Shown one piece after another: positions 46,794 through 55,352 of a DNA stretch of 64,000 nucleotides. Numbering within the stretch: the first letter of the stretch is position 1; each line of letters begins with the position of its first letter. Below the pieces are notes generated by a model, which ran no database searches, had not been told where the DNA came from, and saw only the letters and a list, made by a program, of their open reading frames with translations. This DNA comes from Pedococcus_A sp963730585 (lineage in GTDB: Bacteria > Actinomycetota > Actinomycetes > Actinomycetales > Dermatophilaceae), in assembly GCA_963730585.1 (NCBI GenBank), contig CAVSSL010000003.1, positions 177,105 through 241,104 on the forward strand, written 5' to 3'. The translations under genes and the position numbers were made by a program.

Positions 46794-47459
46794 GTGACCG
46801 GACAGCCTCACGTGCGCACCTACAACGCCCGTCGCGGCCGGATGTCCCCGCTCACCCAGAGCCGGCTCGAGGAGCTGGTGCCGCGCCACGGCATACCGGA
46901 AGGACCGCTGGAGCCGGCGGTGGCGTTCGGGCGCCGGGCCCCGGTCGTGCTCGACATCGGGTGCGGCCACGGGGCGGCCGCGATCGGGTATGCCGCGGCG
47001 CACCCCGACCACGACATCCTCGCCGTCGACGTCCACCCGCCGGGGGTCGCCCGCATGCTCGCGGCGGCGGACGCTCGCGGTGTGCCGAACCTGTGGGCCC
47101 ACATCGGCGACGCGGTCGCGCTGCTCGAGCAGCGCATCGCCCCGCGCTCGCTGCACGCGGTGCACCTGTTCTTCCCCGACCCGTGGCCGAAGACCCGTCA
47201 CCTCAAGCGGCGCTTCATCCGCGAGCACACCCTCGACCTCATCGCCGACCGTCTGGAGCCGGGTGGTGCGCTGCTGGTGGCCACGGACCACGCGTCGTAC
47301 GCCGAGCACGCCCTGGACGAGCTGCGGGCCCACGACGCCTTCGAGGTCGACGTCGCCGACCGGCCGCGGTGGCGGCCCCACGACGGCTTCGAGGCCAAGG
47401 GTCGCGCGGCGGGACGGTCGGTGACCGACCTGCGAGCCGTGCTGCGGCAGGCGAGCTGA
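46794..47459 (+). CDS. trmB: tRNA (guanine-N7-)-methyltransferase
   Basis: The 221-residue SAM enzyme methylates G46 of tRNA. It has VVLDIGCGHGAAA (SAM loop), HLFFPDPWPKTRHLKRRFI (the TrmB hallmark), LEPGGALLVATDH, and a C-terminal DLRAVLRQ. GTG 46794 is preferred since the TrmB-typical VRTYNARRGRMSP follows closely. The stop overlaps the next start (TGATG). Confidence 0.94.
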   Translation: MTGQPHVRTYNARRGRMSPLTQSRLEELVPRHGIPEGPLEPAVAFGRRAPVVLDIGCGHGAAAIGYAAAHPDHDILAVDVHPPGVARMLAAADARGVPNLWAHIGDAVALLEQRIAPRSLHAVHLFFPDPWPKTRHLKRRFIREHTLDLIADRLEPGGALLVATDHASYAEHALDELRAHDAFEVDVADRPRWRPHDGFEAKGRAAGRSVTDLRAVLRQAS

Positions 47460-48376
47460 TGGCCGCCGGCCACAGCCACGGCCACGGCACCGCGACCGGC
47501 CGCCACCGCCGCCGGCTGGTGGTCGCCCTCGCCATCACGCTGAGCGTGATGGTCGTCGAGGTGGTCGGTGGCCTGGTCTCCGGGTCGCTGGCGCTGCTGG
47601 CCGACGCCGGCCACATGATGACGGACGCCGCCGGTGTGGGGCTGGCCCTGCTCGCCGCGTCGTTCGCCGCCCGCCCTGCGACGCCGGAACGCACCTTCGG
47701 CTACCACCGGCTCGAGATCCTCGCGGCCGTCGTCAACGCGCTGCTGCTGTTCGGGGTCGCCGGCTTCGTGCTGGTCGAGGCGGTGCGCCGGCTGGCCGCG
47801 CCGCCCGAGGTCTCCTCGGGGCTCATGCTCGCCGTCGCGGTCGTGGGCCTGGTCGCCAACACGGCGTCGCTGCTGGTCCTGCGGGGCGGGCAGGCCGAGT
47901 CGCTCAACGTCCGCGGCGCCTACCTCGAGGTCCTCGGCGACCTGCTCGGCTCGGCCGCGGTGATCGTCGCCGCGGTCGTCGTCGCCTTCACCGGGTACGC
48001 GCGCGCCGACGCCATCGCCTCGGCCCTCATCGGCCTGATGATCCTGCCGCGCACGTGGGGCCTGCTGAGGGAGGCGGTCGACGTGCTGCTGGAGGCAACG
48101 CCGAAGGGGGTGGACCTGGCCGTGGTGCGCGACCACCTCCTCTCGACCCCGGGCGTGGTCGACGTGCACGACCTGCACGCGTGGACGATCACGAGCGGTA
48201 TGCCGGTGCTCTCGGCCCACGTCGTGGTCGACCCGGAGGTCCTCGCCGCCGGAGGTGGGGGAGAGGTGCTGGACCAGCTGTGTCACTGCCTCGCGGGCCA
48301 TTTCGACGTCGAGCACTGCACGTTCCAGCTCGAGGAGCCGTCACACCGCGAGCACGAGCGCGCCCACCACGCCTGA
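47459..48376 (+). CDS. Cation diffusion facilitator (CzcD/ZitB-like)
   Basis: The 305-residue exporter begins with a His-rich tail (GHSHGHG), has six membrane segments and the zinc site signatures ADAGHMMTDA (helix II) and EVLGDLLGS (helix V). A cytoplasmic domain with VHDLHAWTITSG follows. Probably exports Zn(II) or Cd(II) against protons. Translationally coupled to trmB. Confidence 0.94.
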   Translation: MAAGHSHGHGTATGRHRRRLVVALAITLSVMVVEVVGGLVSGSLALLADAGHMMTDAAGVGLALLAASFAARPATPERTFGYHRLEILAAVVNALLLFGVAGFVLVEAVRRLAAPPEVSSGLMLAVAVVGLVANTASLLVLRGGQAESLNVRGAYLEVLGDLLGSAAVIVAAVVVAFTGYARADAIASALIGLMILPRTWGLLREAVDVLLEATPKGVDLAVVRDHLLSTPGVVDVHDLHAWTITSGMPVLSAHVVVDPEVLAAGGGGEVLDQLCHCLAGHFDVEHCTFQLEEPSHREHERAHHA

Positions 48377-48407
48377 GCTCCGGGCGCAGGTTTCAACCGG
48401 GGGTTCC

Positions 48408-48917
48408 CTACCGGGCTGGCGTCGGCACCTGGTGCACGGACCTGAGGTAACGCCGTTCGGCTCGCCCTGAGGTCGGGTCCTGGCTCACCTCGTCGGTGCC
48501 GACGAACCCTGCGCCCTCGTAGAGACGGATGGCGCGGTGGTTGTCGTCAATCACCCACAGCTCGAGCGTGTCTCGGCCGATGTCCCGCGCGTGGTCTGCC
48601 GCACTCAGGAGCAGGCGCCTCGCCACCCCACTGCCCCACGCGTCGGGGTCCACGGCGAGGTAGAAGACCTCGAGGGTCATCGCTCGAGGCGCGAACAGGG
48701 TGAAGCCCACGGGACGGCCGTCCCGGTGGGCCACGAACAGCTGCGCCCCGTCGAGGCTGAGGCGCCGTCGGATGCCCGGGACGGTCTCTGCGAGCGTTGC
48801 CGGCGCGGGGTCACCGTCGCGGCGCGCCCTGGCGCGGGCCCAGATCGCCGCGGCCTGCTCCACGACGAGCGTGCTCTGAGCCGCAACCAGCTGGACCGGG
48901 CTTGCTGGCCCCTTCAC
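48408..48917 (-). CDS. GNAT-family acetyltransferase
   Basis: The 169-residue protein has YLAVDPDAWGSGVARRLLL (acetyl-CoA loop), LWVIDDNHRAIRLYEGAGFV (motif B) and a RimI-like fold. GTG start. Convergent with the cation exporter. Substrate unknown. Confidence 0.87.
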   Translation of the reverse strand: MKGPASPVQLVAAQSTLVVEQAAAIWARARARRDGDPAPATLAETVPGIRRRLSLDGAQLFVAHRDGRPVGFTLFAPRAMTLEVFYLAVDPDAWGSGVARRLLLSAADHARDIGRDTLELWVIDDNHRAIRLYEGAGFVGTDEVSQDPTSGRAERRYLRSVHQVPTPAR

Positions 48918-48972
48918 GGATGCGAGCCTGCGTTGCGCGCGGCTGCCGTGGGCCGCTCGTGAACGCTCACCG

Positions 48973-49314
48973 CTACGCCCTCAGGATCCTGTCCATCGCC
49001 TTGCCCTTGGCAAGCTCGTCGACCAGCTTGTCCAGGTAGCGAATCTTCTGCATCAACGGATCCTCGACATCTTCGACGCGAACCCCACACACCACGCCGG
49101 TGATCAACGACGCATGCGGATTGAGCCGTGCATCGGCGAAGAAGTCCTCGAAGGTCGTGGCGGTGGCCAGATGACCATTCAGCGCCGACTCGTCGTAACC
49201 GGTCAGCCACTCGATCACCTGGTCCAGCTCCGCCTTGGTGCGGCCCTTTCGCTCGACCTTCGCCACGTAGTGCGGGTACACCGACGCGAAGCTGGTGGTG
49301 AAGATTCGGCTCAC
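48973..49314 (-). CDS. DUF2200 protein
   Basis: The 113-residue protein reads VSRIFTTSFASVYPHYVAKV then WLTGYDE and DPLMQKIRYLDKLVDELAKG, matching the small DUF2200 family of unknown function. GTG 49314 is six bases after a TACTCT -10; the longer upstream frame is non-coding. Confidence 0.85.
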   Translation of the reverse strand: MSRIFTTSFASVYPHYVAKVERKGRTKAELDQVIEWLTGYDESALNGHLATATTFEDFFADARLNPHASLITGVVCGVRVEDVEDPLMQKIRYLDKLVDELAKGKAMDRILRA

Positions 49315-49320
49315 GCCGTG

Positions 49321-49326
49321 AGAGTA
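49321..49326 (-). promoter_or_regulatory. -10 element TACTCT, leaderless start for DUF2200 gene
   Basis: On the minus strand TACTCT is followed by six bases and then the GTG. Confidence 0.55.
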
Positions 49327-49467
49327 ATGCCCGGGCGTCTCCCTCAACGGCTCGGCCGAGTGGACGGCGAGACCTCGGCGTCCCAGTACCTCCAAGGGTG
49401 CCGCCACAGGAGCCTCATGGCTTGGCACCTACCCCGGCCCCACCGTGGTCAATCGAGGGGAAACGAC

Positions 49468-49505
49468 GAAGCCGCAGGTCGGGGGAGACCCCGACCTGCG
49501 GCTTC
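49468..49505 (-). terminator. Hairpin terminator after tRNA-Gly
   Basis: A perfect 17 bp stem (49468-49484 with 49489-49505) around a 4-base loop lies 5 bases from the tRNA-Gly 3' end. The RNA continues with GTCGTTT. Confidence 0.8.
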
Positions 49506-49510
49506 ATGGA

Positions 49511-49584
49511 TGGAGCGGGTGACGAGAATCGAACTCGCGTAGCCAGTTTGGAAGACTGGGGCTCTACCATTGAGCTACACCCGC
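49511..49584 (-). tRNA. tRNA-Gly (TCC)
   Basis: Acceptor GCGGGTG/CACCCGC, anticodon stem CCAGT/ACTGG around CTTCCAA (anticodon TCC), T arm GTTCGATTC. CCA is encoded (49513-49511). Divergent from tRNA-Pro. Confidence 0.95.
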
Positions 49585-49619
49585 GTGGACCCCGGCCGTG
49601 GGCCGAGGATCCGAGGCGC

Positions 49620-49626
49620 TAGCCTA
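49620..49626. promoter_or_regulatory. Overlapping back-to-back -10 elements for two divergent tRNA genes
   Basis: TAGCCTA reads TAGCCT on the plus strand (49620-49625, 42 bases before tRNA-Pro) and TAGGCT on the minus strand (49626-49621, 37 bases before tRNA-Gly). The two elements share five base pairs. No convincing -35 is visible. Confidence 0.5.
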
Positions 49627-49666
49627 ATGCCCGCTCTCGCGAGTGCTGAAATCGGCTCGCCGAGAA

Positions 49667-49740
49667 CGGGGTATGGCGCAGGTTGGTAGCGCGTCCGCTT
49701 TGGGAGCGGAAGGCCGCCGGTTCAAATCCGGCTACCCCGA
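49667..49740 (+). tRNA. tRNA-Pro (TGG)
   Basis: Acceptor CGGGGTA/TACCCCG, anticodon stem TCCGC/GCGGA around TTTGGGA (anticodon TGG), T stem GCCGG/CCGGC. No CCA is encoded. Confidence 0.95.
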
Positions 49741-49761
49741 CAGAACCCGGCTACCCCGACA
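49728..49761 (+). repeat. Duplicated 3' end of tRNA-Pro
   Basis: CCGGCTACCCCGACA at 49728-49742 (end of the tRNA) recurs exactly at 49747-49761. Duplicated tRNA 3' ends are typical scars of integrase activity, but only 19 bp separate the copies. Confidence 0.6.
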
Positions 49762-49767
49762 CGCAAC

Positions 49768-49798
49768 GGCCCGGCACACCACTGCGGTGTGCCGGGCC
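49768..49798. terminator. Bidirectional hairpin between tRNA-Pro and the M43 protease
   Basis: A perfect 13 bp stem (GGCCCGGCACACC with its complement) encloses ACTGC. It serves tRNA-Pro on one strand and the convergent protease gene on the other. Confidence 0.75.
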
Positions 49799-49826
49799 AT
49801 CGCTGTCAGTGGCTTGGTGAGCCCGG

Positions 49827-50813
49827 TCAGCCCTTGCTTCCAGCCCCGCTGGCGCGGAAGGCGAGCCAGGCGTCGCTCATCCGCTCGGCCTGTCCACGCG
49901 TGAACATGTCCATGCAGGAGTCCTGCGTGTAGTCCATGAAGTTGTGGATCGGGTCCTTGCCCGGCGCGGCGCAGGTGTCGGCTCCCACCGGGCAGTTGAA
50001 CTGCGGCTGGGCCTCCTTGGGGGTGTCGGCGACGTAGTCGCCCGAGGCCGAGCAGCCGTGGGCGAAGGTGTGCTCCAGCATCAGCCAGTGGCCCACCTCG
50101 TGGGTCAGCGTGTCGCCGAGCCCGTACTTCCAGGGCAGTCCGGTGTCCGGGTTGACGCCACCGGGCATCGACTCGTCGAGCAGCACCACGCCGTCGATGT
50201 AGTCGCGGCCGTTGTTGTAGCCCTTGGGGAAGTAGGCCCAGCCCAGCAACCCGCCGCCGATGTTGCCGGCGTAGACGTTGAGGGTGCGGGAGTCGCCCTC
50301 GTAGAGCGCCTTCTTCATGTCGCGCTCGTTCTTGCCCGGCACCACGGTGTACCAGTCCGCGTTCGTGGTCCACGTCGTCTTGGCGAGCTCGAACCGGAAC
50401 GGCGTGTCGGACGCGTCGGCCGACGTGGCGCCCGAGAACGAGTCGTTGAGCACCGTCATCTGCGCGTCGATCATCGACTGCCAACGCGCCTTCTCCGCGT
50501 CGGTGAACCCGTCGTCGGAGATCATGTGGAACACGGTGCGGACGGCGACCGTCCCGTCGCCGAGGTAGGCCTCGTCGGGCAGGACCCCGTACGCCTTGGC
50601 CTCGTTGTCCGGGTAGAGCTTCGGCTCCTTCGCGGTGGCGCCGTCGGCGACGCGGGCGGCGCTCAGGGCTCCACCGGGCTCGCAGGCGGCGACGCCCGCG
50701 GACGCTCCGCCGGAGGGGGCGGCGCTCACCGCGCCGGAGGCGGCTCCGCTGGCCAGGACGGCCGCTGCCGCGGCCCCCATGATGGCCAGGCGCAGGGAGG
50801 TGGTTCTACGCAT
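49827..50813 (-). CDS. Secreted M43-type zinc metalloprotease
   Basis: The 328-residue protein has a signal peptide (1-31) and a metzincin catalytic domain with HEVGHWLMLEHTF (HExxHxxGxxH-like site, here HEVGHWLMLEH) and the Met-turn region NFMDYTQDSCMDMFT, characteristic of pappalysin-like M43B peptidases. Cysteines in GCSASGDYV, NCP and DTC likely form disulfides. GAAAGGTAG precedes the ATG. Confidence 0.9.
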   Translation of the reverse strand: MRRTTSLRLAIMGAAAAAVLASGAASGAVSAAPSGGASAGVAACEPGGALSAARVADGATAKEPKLYPDNEAKAYGVLPDEAYLGDGTVAVRTVFHMISDDGFTDAEKARWQSMIDAQMTVLNDSFSGATSADASDTPFRFELAKTTWTTNADWYTVVPGKNERDMKKALYEGDSRTLNVYAGNIGGGLLGWAYFPKGYNNGRDYIDGVVLLDESMPGGVNPDTGLPWKYGLGDTLTHEVGHWLMLEHTFAHGCSASGDYVADTPKEAQPQFNCPVGADTCAAPGKDPIHNFMDYTQDSCMDMFTRGQAERMSDAWLAFRASGAGSKG

Positions 50814-50917
50814 CGTGACTACCTTTCGCCGGGACGGGCTCCGGTGGAAGCCCTTGGCGGACCGTACCCCCGAACGCGACTACGTAAAACCCCTCAGGGG
50901 CGGGGCGCACGGATACG

Positions 50918-52339
50918 TCAGATGCCGTACTCCTCGAGCAGGCGCAGCCAGATCTCGCTCATCGCCGGGAAGGCCGGCACCGCGTGCCACAGCGTCCGCA
51001 GCGGCACCTGGCCCACGATCGCGACCGTCGCCGGGTGGACCAGCTCGGCGACGTCCTGGCCCACCAGTGTCGCGCCGACCATGGTGCCCTTGTCCTCGTC
51101 GACCACCATGCGCGCCTGGCCCTGGTAGCCCTCGGCCTGCAGCCCCGACCCCGCGGCCTTGTCCATGGGCACGTCCACCACCCGCACCCGTATGCCGCGT
51201 TCGCGCGCCTGCTGCTCGGTCAGCCCCGTGGCGGCCACCTCCGGGTCGGTCCAGACGACCTGCACGGTCCCGAGGTCCTCGGCCCACGGGGTCATCGACG
51301 CCTCGTCGACGGGGCGGTCGGTCGCGCGCGCCGCGACGAGGTCGCCGCAGGCGCGCCCTTGGTACTTGCCCATGTGCGTCACCAGGGCGATCCCGTTGAC
51401 GTCGCCCACGGCATACAGCCACGGCCGCTCCCCGGTGGCGCCCTTGACCTCCATGCGCGCGGTGACCTGCAGGTAGCCCTGGTCGTCGGTGTCCGCGCCG
51501 ACCGTGTCGAGCCCGAGGTCCCCGGTGTTGGGCACGCGCCCGACCGCGACGAGGATCTCGTCGGCCGTGATGCTCTCGCCCTGCTCGACGTCGACGGTGA
51601 CCTCACCGCTGGGGCCGAGCCGCGTCACCTTGGTCGCTGCGGTGCCGGTGCGGATCTCGACGCCCTGTGCCCGCAGGCCGGCGGCGACCGCCTCGGCGGC
51701 GAAGGGCTCCATCCGCCCGAGCAGGCGCTCCTCCTGCTCGACGATGGTCACGGCGGAGCCGAGCGCGGCGTAGACGACGGCGAGCTCGCACGCCACGGGA
51801 CCGCCGCCGAGCACCACGAGGCGCTCGGGTACGCGGGATGAGGTGGTGGCCTCCCGGTTCGTCCACGGGTTGGCGTCGCGGAGTCCGGGAAGGTCCGGCA
51901 CCAGGGGAGCGGTGCCGGTGGCGACGATGACCGCGTGCCGCGCCTCGTAGAGCCGGCCGTCGACCTCCACGCGCCGCTCACCGGCGAGGCGTCCGGTGCC
52001 GCGGACCAGGTCGATGCCCACCTTCTCCAGCCACCCGACGGCGCCCTTGTCGCTCAGGTTGTCGATCCAGGCGTCGCGCCGGGCCAGCACGCCGTCGCGG
52101 TCGACCCGCGCGCCCTCCGAGCCCTGCACCCGTTGGGAGGCGTGGGTGACGAGCACGGGACGCAGCAGCGCCTTGCTGGGGGAGCAGGCGTAGAAGCTGC
52201 ACTCGCCGCCCACGAGGTGCTGCTCGACGATGGCGACCGTCAGTCCCGCCTTGCGGACCCGGTCGGCCGCGTTCTCGCCGACGGGTCCGGCGCCGATGAC
52301 GATGACGTCCCAGGACTGGTGGACCGAGCTCTCAGCCAT
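50918..52339 (-). CDS. Pyridine nucleotide-disulfide oxidoreductase
   Basis: The 473-residue flavoprotein has FAD-binding GAGPVGENAA, a redox pair in GGECSFYACSPSKALL (CxxxxC retained but with an unusual SFYA spacer, not the LNVG of lipoamide dehydrogenase), NAD-binding VVLGGGPVACELA, GRVPNTGDLGL, and the C-terminal WHAVPAFPAMSE supplying His and Glu. It could reduce a disulfide such as mycothione or act as a mercuric-reductase-like enzyme; substrate unresolved. Confidence 0.88.
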   Translation of the reverse strand: MAESSVHQSWDVIVIGAGPVGENAADRVRKAGLTVAIVEQHLVGGECSFYACSPSKALLRPVLVTHASQRVQGSEGARVDRDGVLARRDAWIDNLSDKGAVGWLEKVGIDLVRGTGRLAGERRVEVDGRLYEARHAVIVATGTAPLVPDLPGLRDANPWTNREATTSSRVPERLVVLGGGPVACELAVVYAALGSAVTIVEQEERLLGRMEPFAAEAVAAGLRAQGVEIRTGTAATKVTRLGPSGEVTVDVEQGESITADEILVAVGRVPNTGDLGLDTVGADTDDQGYLQVTARMEVKGATGERPWLYAVGDVNGIALVTHMGKYQGRACGDLVAARATDRPVDEASMTPWAEDLGTVQVVWTDPEVAATGLTEQQARERGIRVRVVDVPMDKAAGSGLQAEGYQGQARMVVDEDKGTMVGATLVGQDVAELVHPATVAIVGQVPLRTLWHAVPAFPAMSEIWLRLLEEYGI

Positions 52340-52384
52340 GGCCCGAAGATACGACTGGCCGGCGGCGTCGGCCCGCTGAGCGGC

Positions 52385-52654
52385 TCAGCCACCTCCGCCG
52401 TCGCCGCCTCCGCTGTACCCCGCGCCGAAGCCGCCGCCGTAGGCCCGCTGTGCGTCCGTGACCTCCGTCGGGTCAGCCCAGTTGCGGTGCGTGCGCGCCT
52501 CGCCAGGCCTCCTCCTCTGGTGGCGCCGGGTCCTCGCCGTCCCACGCGGCATACCCGGTGAGGAGGCCGAAGGCCGCCTCCGACACCAGGGCCGCGTCGC
52601 GAGCCGCCGCAGCTGCGGCGGCGCGGTGCCGGCTGCGCGCCTGAACAGCCTCAT
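52385..52654 (-). pseudogene. Small gene with apparent compensating frameshifts
   Basis: The intact minus frame begins MRLFRRA and ends in a natural-looking WADPTEVTDAQRAYGGGFGA followed by a Gly-rich tail. The middle is unlike protein in that frame (Arg/Pro-rich), while the next frame gives ARDAALVSEAAFGLLTGYAA then WDGEDPAPPEEEAWRG, with normal codon use and an in-frame octamer. This suggests two indels, the first near a GCGCGC run after codon 5. Alternatively the short Gly-rich frame is genuine. Confidence 0.4.
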
Positions 52655-52727
52655 CCTGCGACGGTAGACCTCCCGTGCTGACGCGAGAAGCCGTTGCGCG
52701 AACCCGGTGCGGGCGGTGGGAGAGCGG

Positions 52728-53255
52728 TCAGAGCAGGGCGTTGCCCGGCTGGTGGCCGCTGAGCGCACCGGCCAGACCCGAGCGGCCACCGTCGCGGTCG
52801 AGCTGCTGCTCCAGCCGCCGGGTGATGCGCTCGCTCGGCCACGCGTGCCAGGCCAGCAACGCCACGGAGAGCGTGCCGCCCACGAGGTAGGTCATGGCGG
52901 TCTGCGGCTCCAGCACGAACGTGGCGGCCAGGCTGATGATGGCCACCGCCTCACAGATCGCGAAGCGCAGCATCAGGGTGGACCGGTATGCCGCGAGGCC
53001 GGCGGCCGCTGCCTCCTCCGGCGCGGTGCCGGGAGCCACGGCGGGGGTGCGGTACCCGACCGCCTCGACGGTGAGGTGGGCGACCACGGCGAGCGCCCCC
53101 AGTCCGGCGGCAGCCCACGTGGGCGGGTACCCCTCGGCCCCGACGGCGAAGAACGCGACGACACCGAACAGGACGAGGCCACCCATGAGGGAGCCGACGA
53201 GGGTGCGCATCTGGGCGACCGGGGCTGGTGGGGTGGGTGTGGCGCGCTGGTCCAT
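52728..53255 (-). CDS. Membrane protein of unknown function
   Basis: The 175-residue product has four membrane segments (about 20-42, 47-66, 95-115 and 120-140) and a C-terminal RITRRLEQQLDRDGG tail. ATG 53255 follows AGGG. It lies divergent from tig. No family recognised. Confidence 0.72.
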   Translation of the reverse strand: MDQRATPTPPAPVAQMRTLVGSLMGGLVLFGVVAFFAVGAEGYPPTWAAAGLGALAVVAHLTVEAVGYRTPAVAPGTAPEEAAAAGLAAYRSTLMLRFAICEAVAIISLAATFVLEPQTAMTYLVGGTLSVALLAWHAWPSERITRRLEQQLDRDGGRSGLAGALSGHQPGNALL

Positions 53256-53297
53256 GGCGGCACCCTAGGCGCATTCGGTGCTGCGGCGTGGGACGGC

Positions 53298-53303
53298 TAC
53301 GAT
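53298..53303 (+). promoter_or_regulatory. -10 element TACGAT for tig
   Basis: TACGAT lies in the 127 bp gap before tig, about 80 bases upstream of the GTG start, so tig would have a leader. Confidence 0.4.
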
Positions 53304-53382
53304 GTGCTTTTGGCCCGGTCAGAGCGCCCTCCGGCGTCGGCCGCTGGCTTCCCTGTCGCCCACGATCCTGGAGTACCCCGCA

Positions 53383-54756
53383 GTGAAGAGTGCCGTCGAG
53401 ACCCTCAACCCGACCCGGGTCAAGCTGACCGTCGAGGTCCCGTTCGAGGAGCTCAAGCCCAGCCTCGACGCGGCGTACCAGACCATCGCGTCGCAGATCC
53501 AGGTGCCCGGCTTCCGCAAGGGCAAGGTCCCCGCGCGGATCATCGACCAGCGCGTGGGTCGCGGCGCCGTCCTCCAGGAGGCGGTCAACGAGGCACTGCC
53601 GCAGTTCTACGGCCAGGCGGTCGAGGAGAACAGCGTCCGCCCGATCGGGCAGCCCGAGGTCGACGTCACCGAGGTCCCGGCCGAGGACGGCCAGGAGCTG
53701 AAGTTCACCGTCGAGGTCGACGTCCGCCCCGAGATCACCCTCCCGGACTACGCCTCCATGAAGCACGAGGTCGACACCGTCGCGGTCTCCGACGACGACG
53801 TCGAGGAGCGCCTCACCTCGCTGCGTGAGCGCTTCGGCACCCTCAAGGGCGTCGAGCGTGCGGTCGAGACCGGCGACTTCGTCTCCATCGACCTCGACGC
53901 CAAGATCGGCGAGGAGCAGATCGACGCCGTCACCGGTGTCTCCTACGAGGTCGGCTCCGGCAACATGCTCGACGGCATGGACGAGGCCCTGGTCGGCATG
54001 ACGGCCGGCGAGACCAAGTCCTTCACCGCCCCGCTCGCCGGTGGCGACCGCGAGGGTGAGGACGCCGAGGTCACCGTGACGGTCCAGTCCGTCAAGGTGC
54101 GCGAGCTGCCCGAGCTCGACGACGACTTCGCCCAGCTGGCCTCGGAGTTCGACACCCTCGAGGAGCTCAAGGCCGACGTCACCCAGCAGGCCGAGCGCGC
54201 CAAGAAGTTCGAGCAGGGCGTCCAGGCTCGCGACAAGGTCCTCGAGCACCTCCTCGAGACCATCGAGATCCCCGTGCCCGACTCGATCGTCGAGGCCGAG
54301 GTGCACGCCCACCTCGAGAACGAGGACCGCCTCGAGGACGACGAGCACCGCGCCGAGGTCGAGGAGAGCACCCGCAAGGCGCTCAAGACCCAGTTCCTGC
54401 TCGACGCCATCGCCGAGGCCGAGGAGGTCTCGGTCGAGCAGCCCGAGCTCATCGAGTACCTCGTGATGTCGGCCCAGCAGTACGGCATGGACCCCAACCA
54501 GTTCGCCCAGGCGATCGACCAGCAGGGTCAGGTGCCCGCCATGGTCGCCGAGGTCGCCCGCCGCAAGGCGCTCGCCTCGGTGCTGGAGAAGGTCACCATC
54601 GTCGACACCGACGGCAACGCCGTCGACCTCAACGAGCTCAACGAGCGCCCCGGCCTCGAGCAGGTGCTGGAGGACCTGTCCGAGGACGAGGCCGAGGTTG
54701 ACGCCGAGGTCGAGACCGAGCAGGCCGAGGCCGACGACGAGACCGAGAAGGCCTGA
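53383..54756 (+). CDS. tig: Trigger factor
   Basis: This 457-residue ribosome-associated chaperone has the ribosome-docking loop VPGFRKGKVP (41-50), a FKBP-type peptidyl-prolyl isomerase domain (about 150-245) and the helical arms to about 430. A very acidic tail (EDEAEVDAEVETEQAEADDE) ends it. GTG 53383 starts the conserved KSAVETLNPTRVKLTVEV. The frame upstream is not coding. It sits upstream of the Clp protease genes, as in many bacteria. Confidence 0.96.
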   Translation: MKSAVETLNPTRVKLTVEVPFEELKPSLDAAYQTIASQIQVPGFRKGKVPARIIDQRVGRGAVLQEAVNEALPQFYGQAVEENSVRPIGQPEVDVTEVPAEDGQELKFTVEVDVRPEITLPDYASMKHEVDTVAVSDDDVEERLTSLRERFGTLKGVERAVETGDFVSIDLDAKIGEEQIDAVTGVSYEVGSGNMLDGMDEALVGMTAGETKSFTAPLAGGDREGEDAEVTVTVQSVKVRELPELDDDFAQLASEFDTLEELKADVTQQAERAKKFEQGVQARDKVLEHLLETIEIPVPDSIVEAEVHAHLENEDRLEDDEHRAEVEESTRKALKTQFLLDAIAEAEEVSVEQPELIEYLVMSAQQYGMDPNQFAQAIDQQGQVPAMVAEVARRKALASVLEKVTIVDTDGNAVDLNELNERPGLEQVLEDLSEDEAEVDAEVETEQAEADDETEKA

Positions 54757-54775
54757 CCCGCCGACTCCCGCCTTT

Positions 54776-54818
54776 GACGTAGGCCGCGACTGGACACCGT
54801 CCAGTCGCGGCCTACGTC
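54776..54818 (+). terminator. Hairpin terminator of tig
   Basis: A perfect 19 bp stem (54776-54794 with 54800-54818) around CACCG, 20 bases after the stop. Confidence 0.85.
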
Positions 54819-54923
54819 GTTGTGCGGGACCACAGGTCGGACCTGTCGGACTTGTGATCCGCTGAACGGACGGATCTGGCGACGGCTCTGGACGCCGGCC
54901 CCGGGTCGCCAGACGATCGCGCC

Positions 54924-55352
54924 ATGGACGTGACCTCGTTCCACAAGCTGCGCACGGCGGTGCAGGAGAACGCCGTGCCCGCGGGCTCGCTCGAGGTCCT
55001 GGAGCTCGAGTCGGGGCTGCGCGGTGAGCTGGAGGAGAGCGGGTACTTCGACCAGGTCGAGGTGGGGTCGACTGCCGACCCCGACCAGCTGGTCATCGCC
55101 CTGTGCCGGTGTGCTCCCGAGGTGCCCGCCTGGGAGGCGGCCTACCGGTTGGAGCACGTCTGGGACGTGCTGCGGACGGGCTCGGCGTGGGAGGCCCACG
55201 CCGGCATCATCACCGACGAGCTCGCCGACTTCGAGGGCGCCATGACCTCACCTGATGGTCGCAGTTTTCTCACGATGCACGTCGTGGCCCTGCGGCACGC
55301 GGAGGCCGCAGGTTCGCCAGGCGGGGGCACGGGGGCGGCGCTGGCCGACTAG
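54924..55352 (+). CDS. Hypothetical protein
   Basis: The 142-residue product is soluble and acidic (MDVTSFHKLRTAVQENAVPA; DQLVIALCRCAPEVPAWEAA; TDELADFEGAMTSPDGRSFL). I recognise no family. The stop overlaps the convergent LacI gene by 4 bases. Confidence 0.65.
   Translation: MDVTSFHKLRTAVQENAVPAGSLEVLELESGLRGELEESGYFDQVEVGSTADPDQLVIALCRCAPEVPAWEAAYRLEHVWDVLRTGSAWEAHAGIITDELADFEGAMTSPDGRSFLTMHVVALRHAEAAGSPGGGTGAALAD

Noticed and set aside
49728..49761. Functional attachment site for a resident prophage.
   Set aside because: No integrase, phage or plasmid gene follows. Only a 15 bp duplication is present, so just a scar can be claimed.
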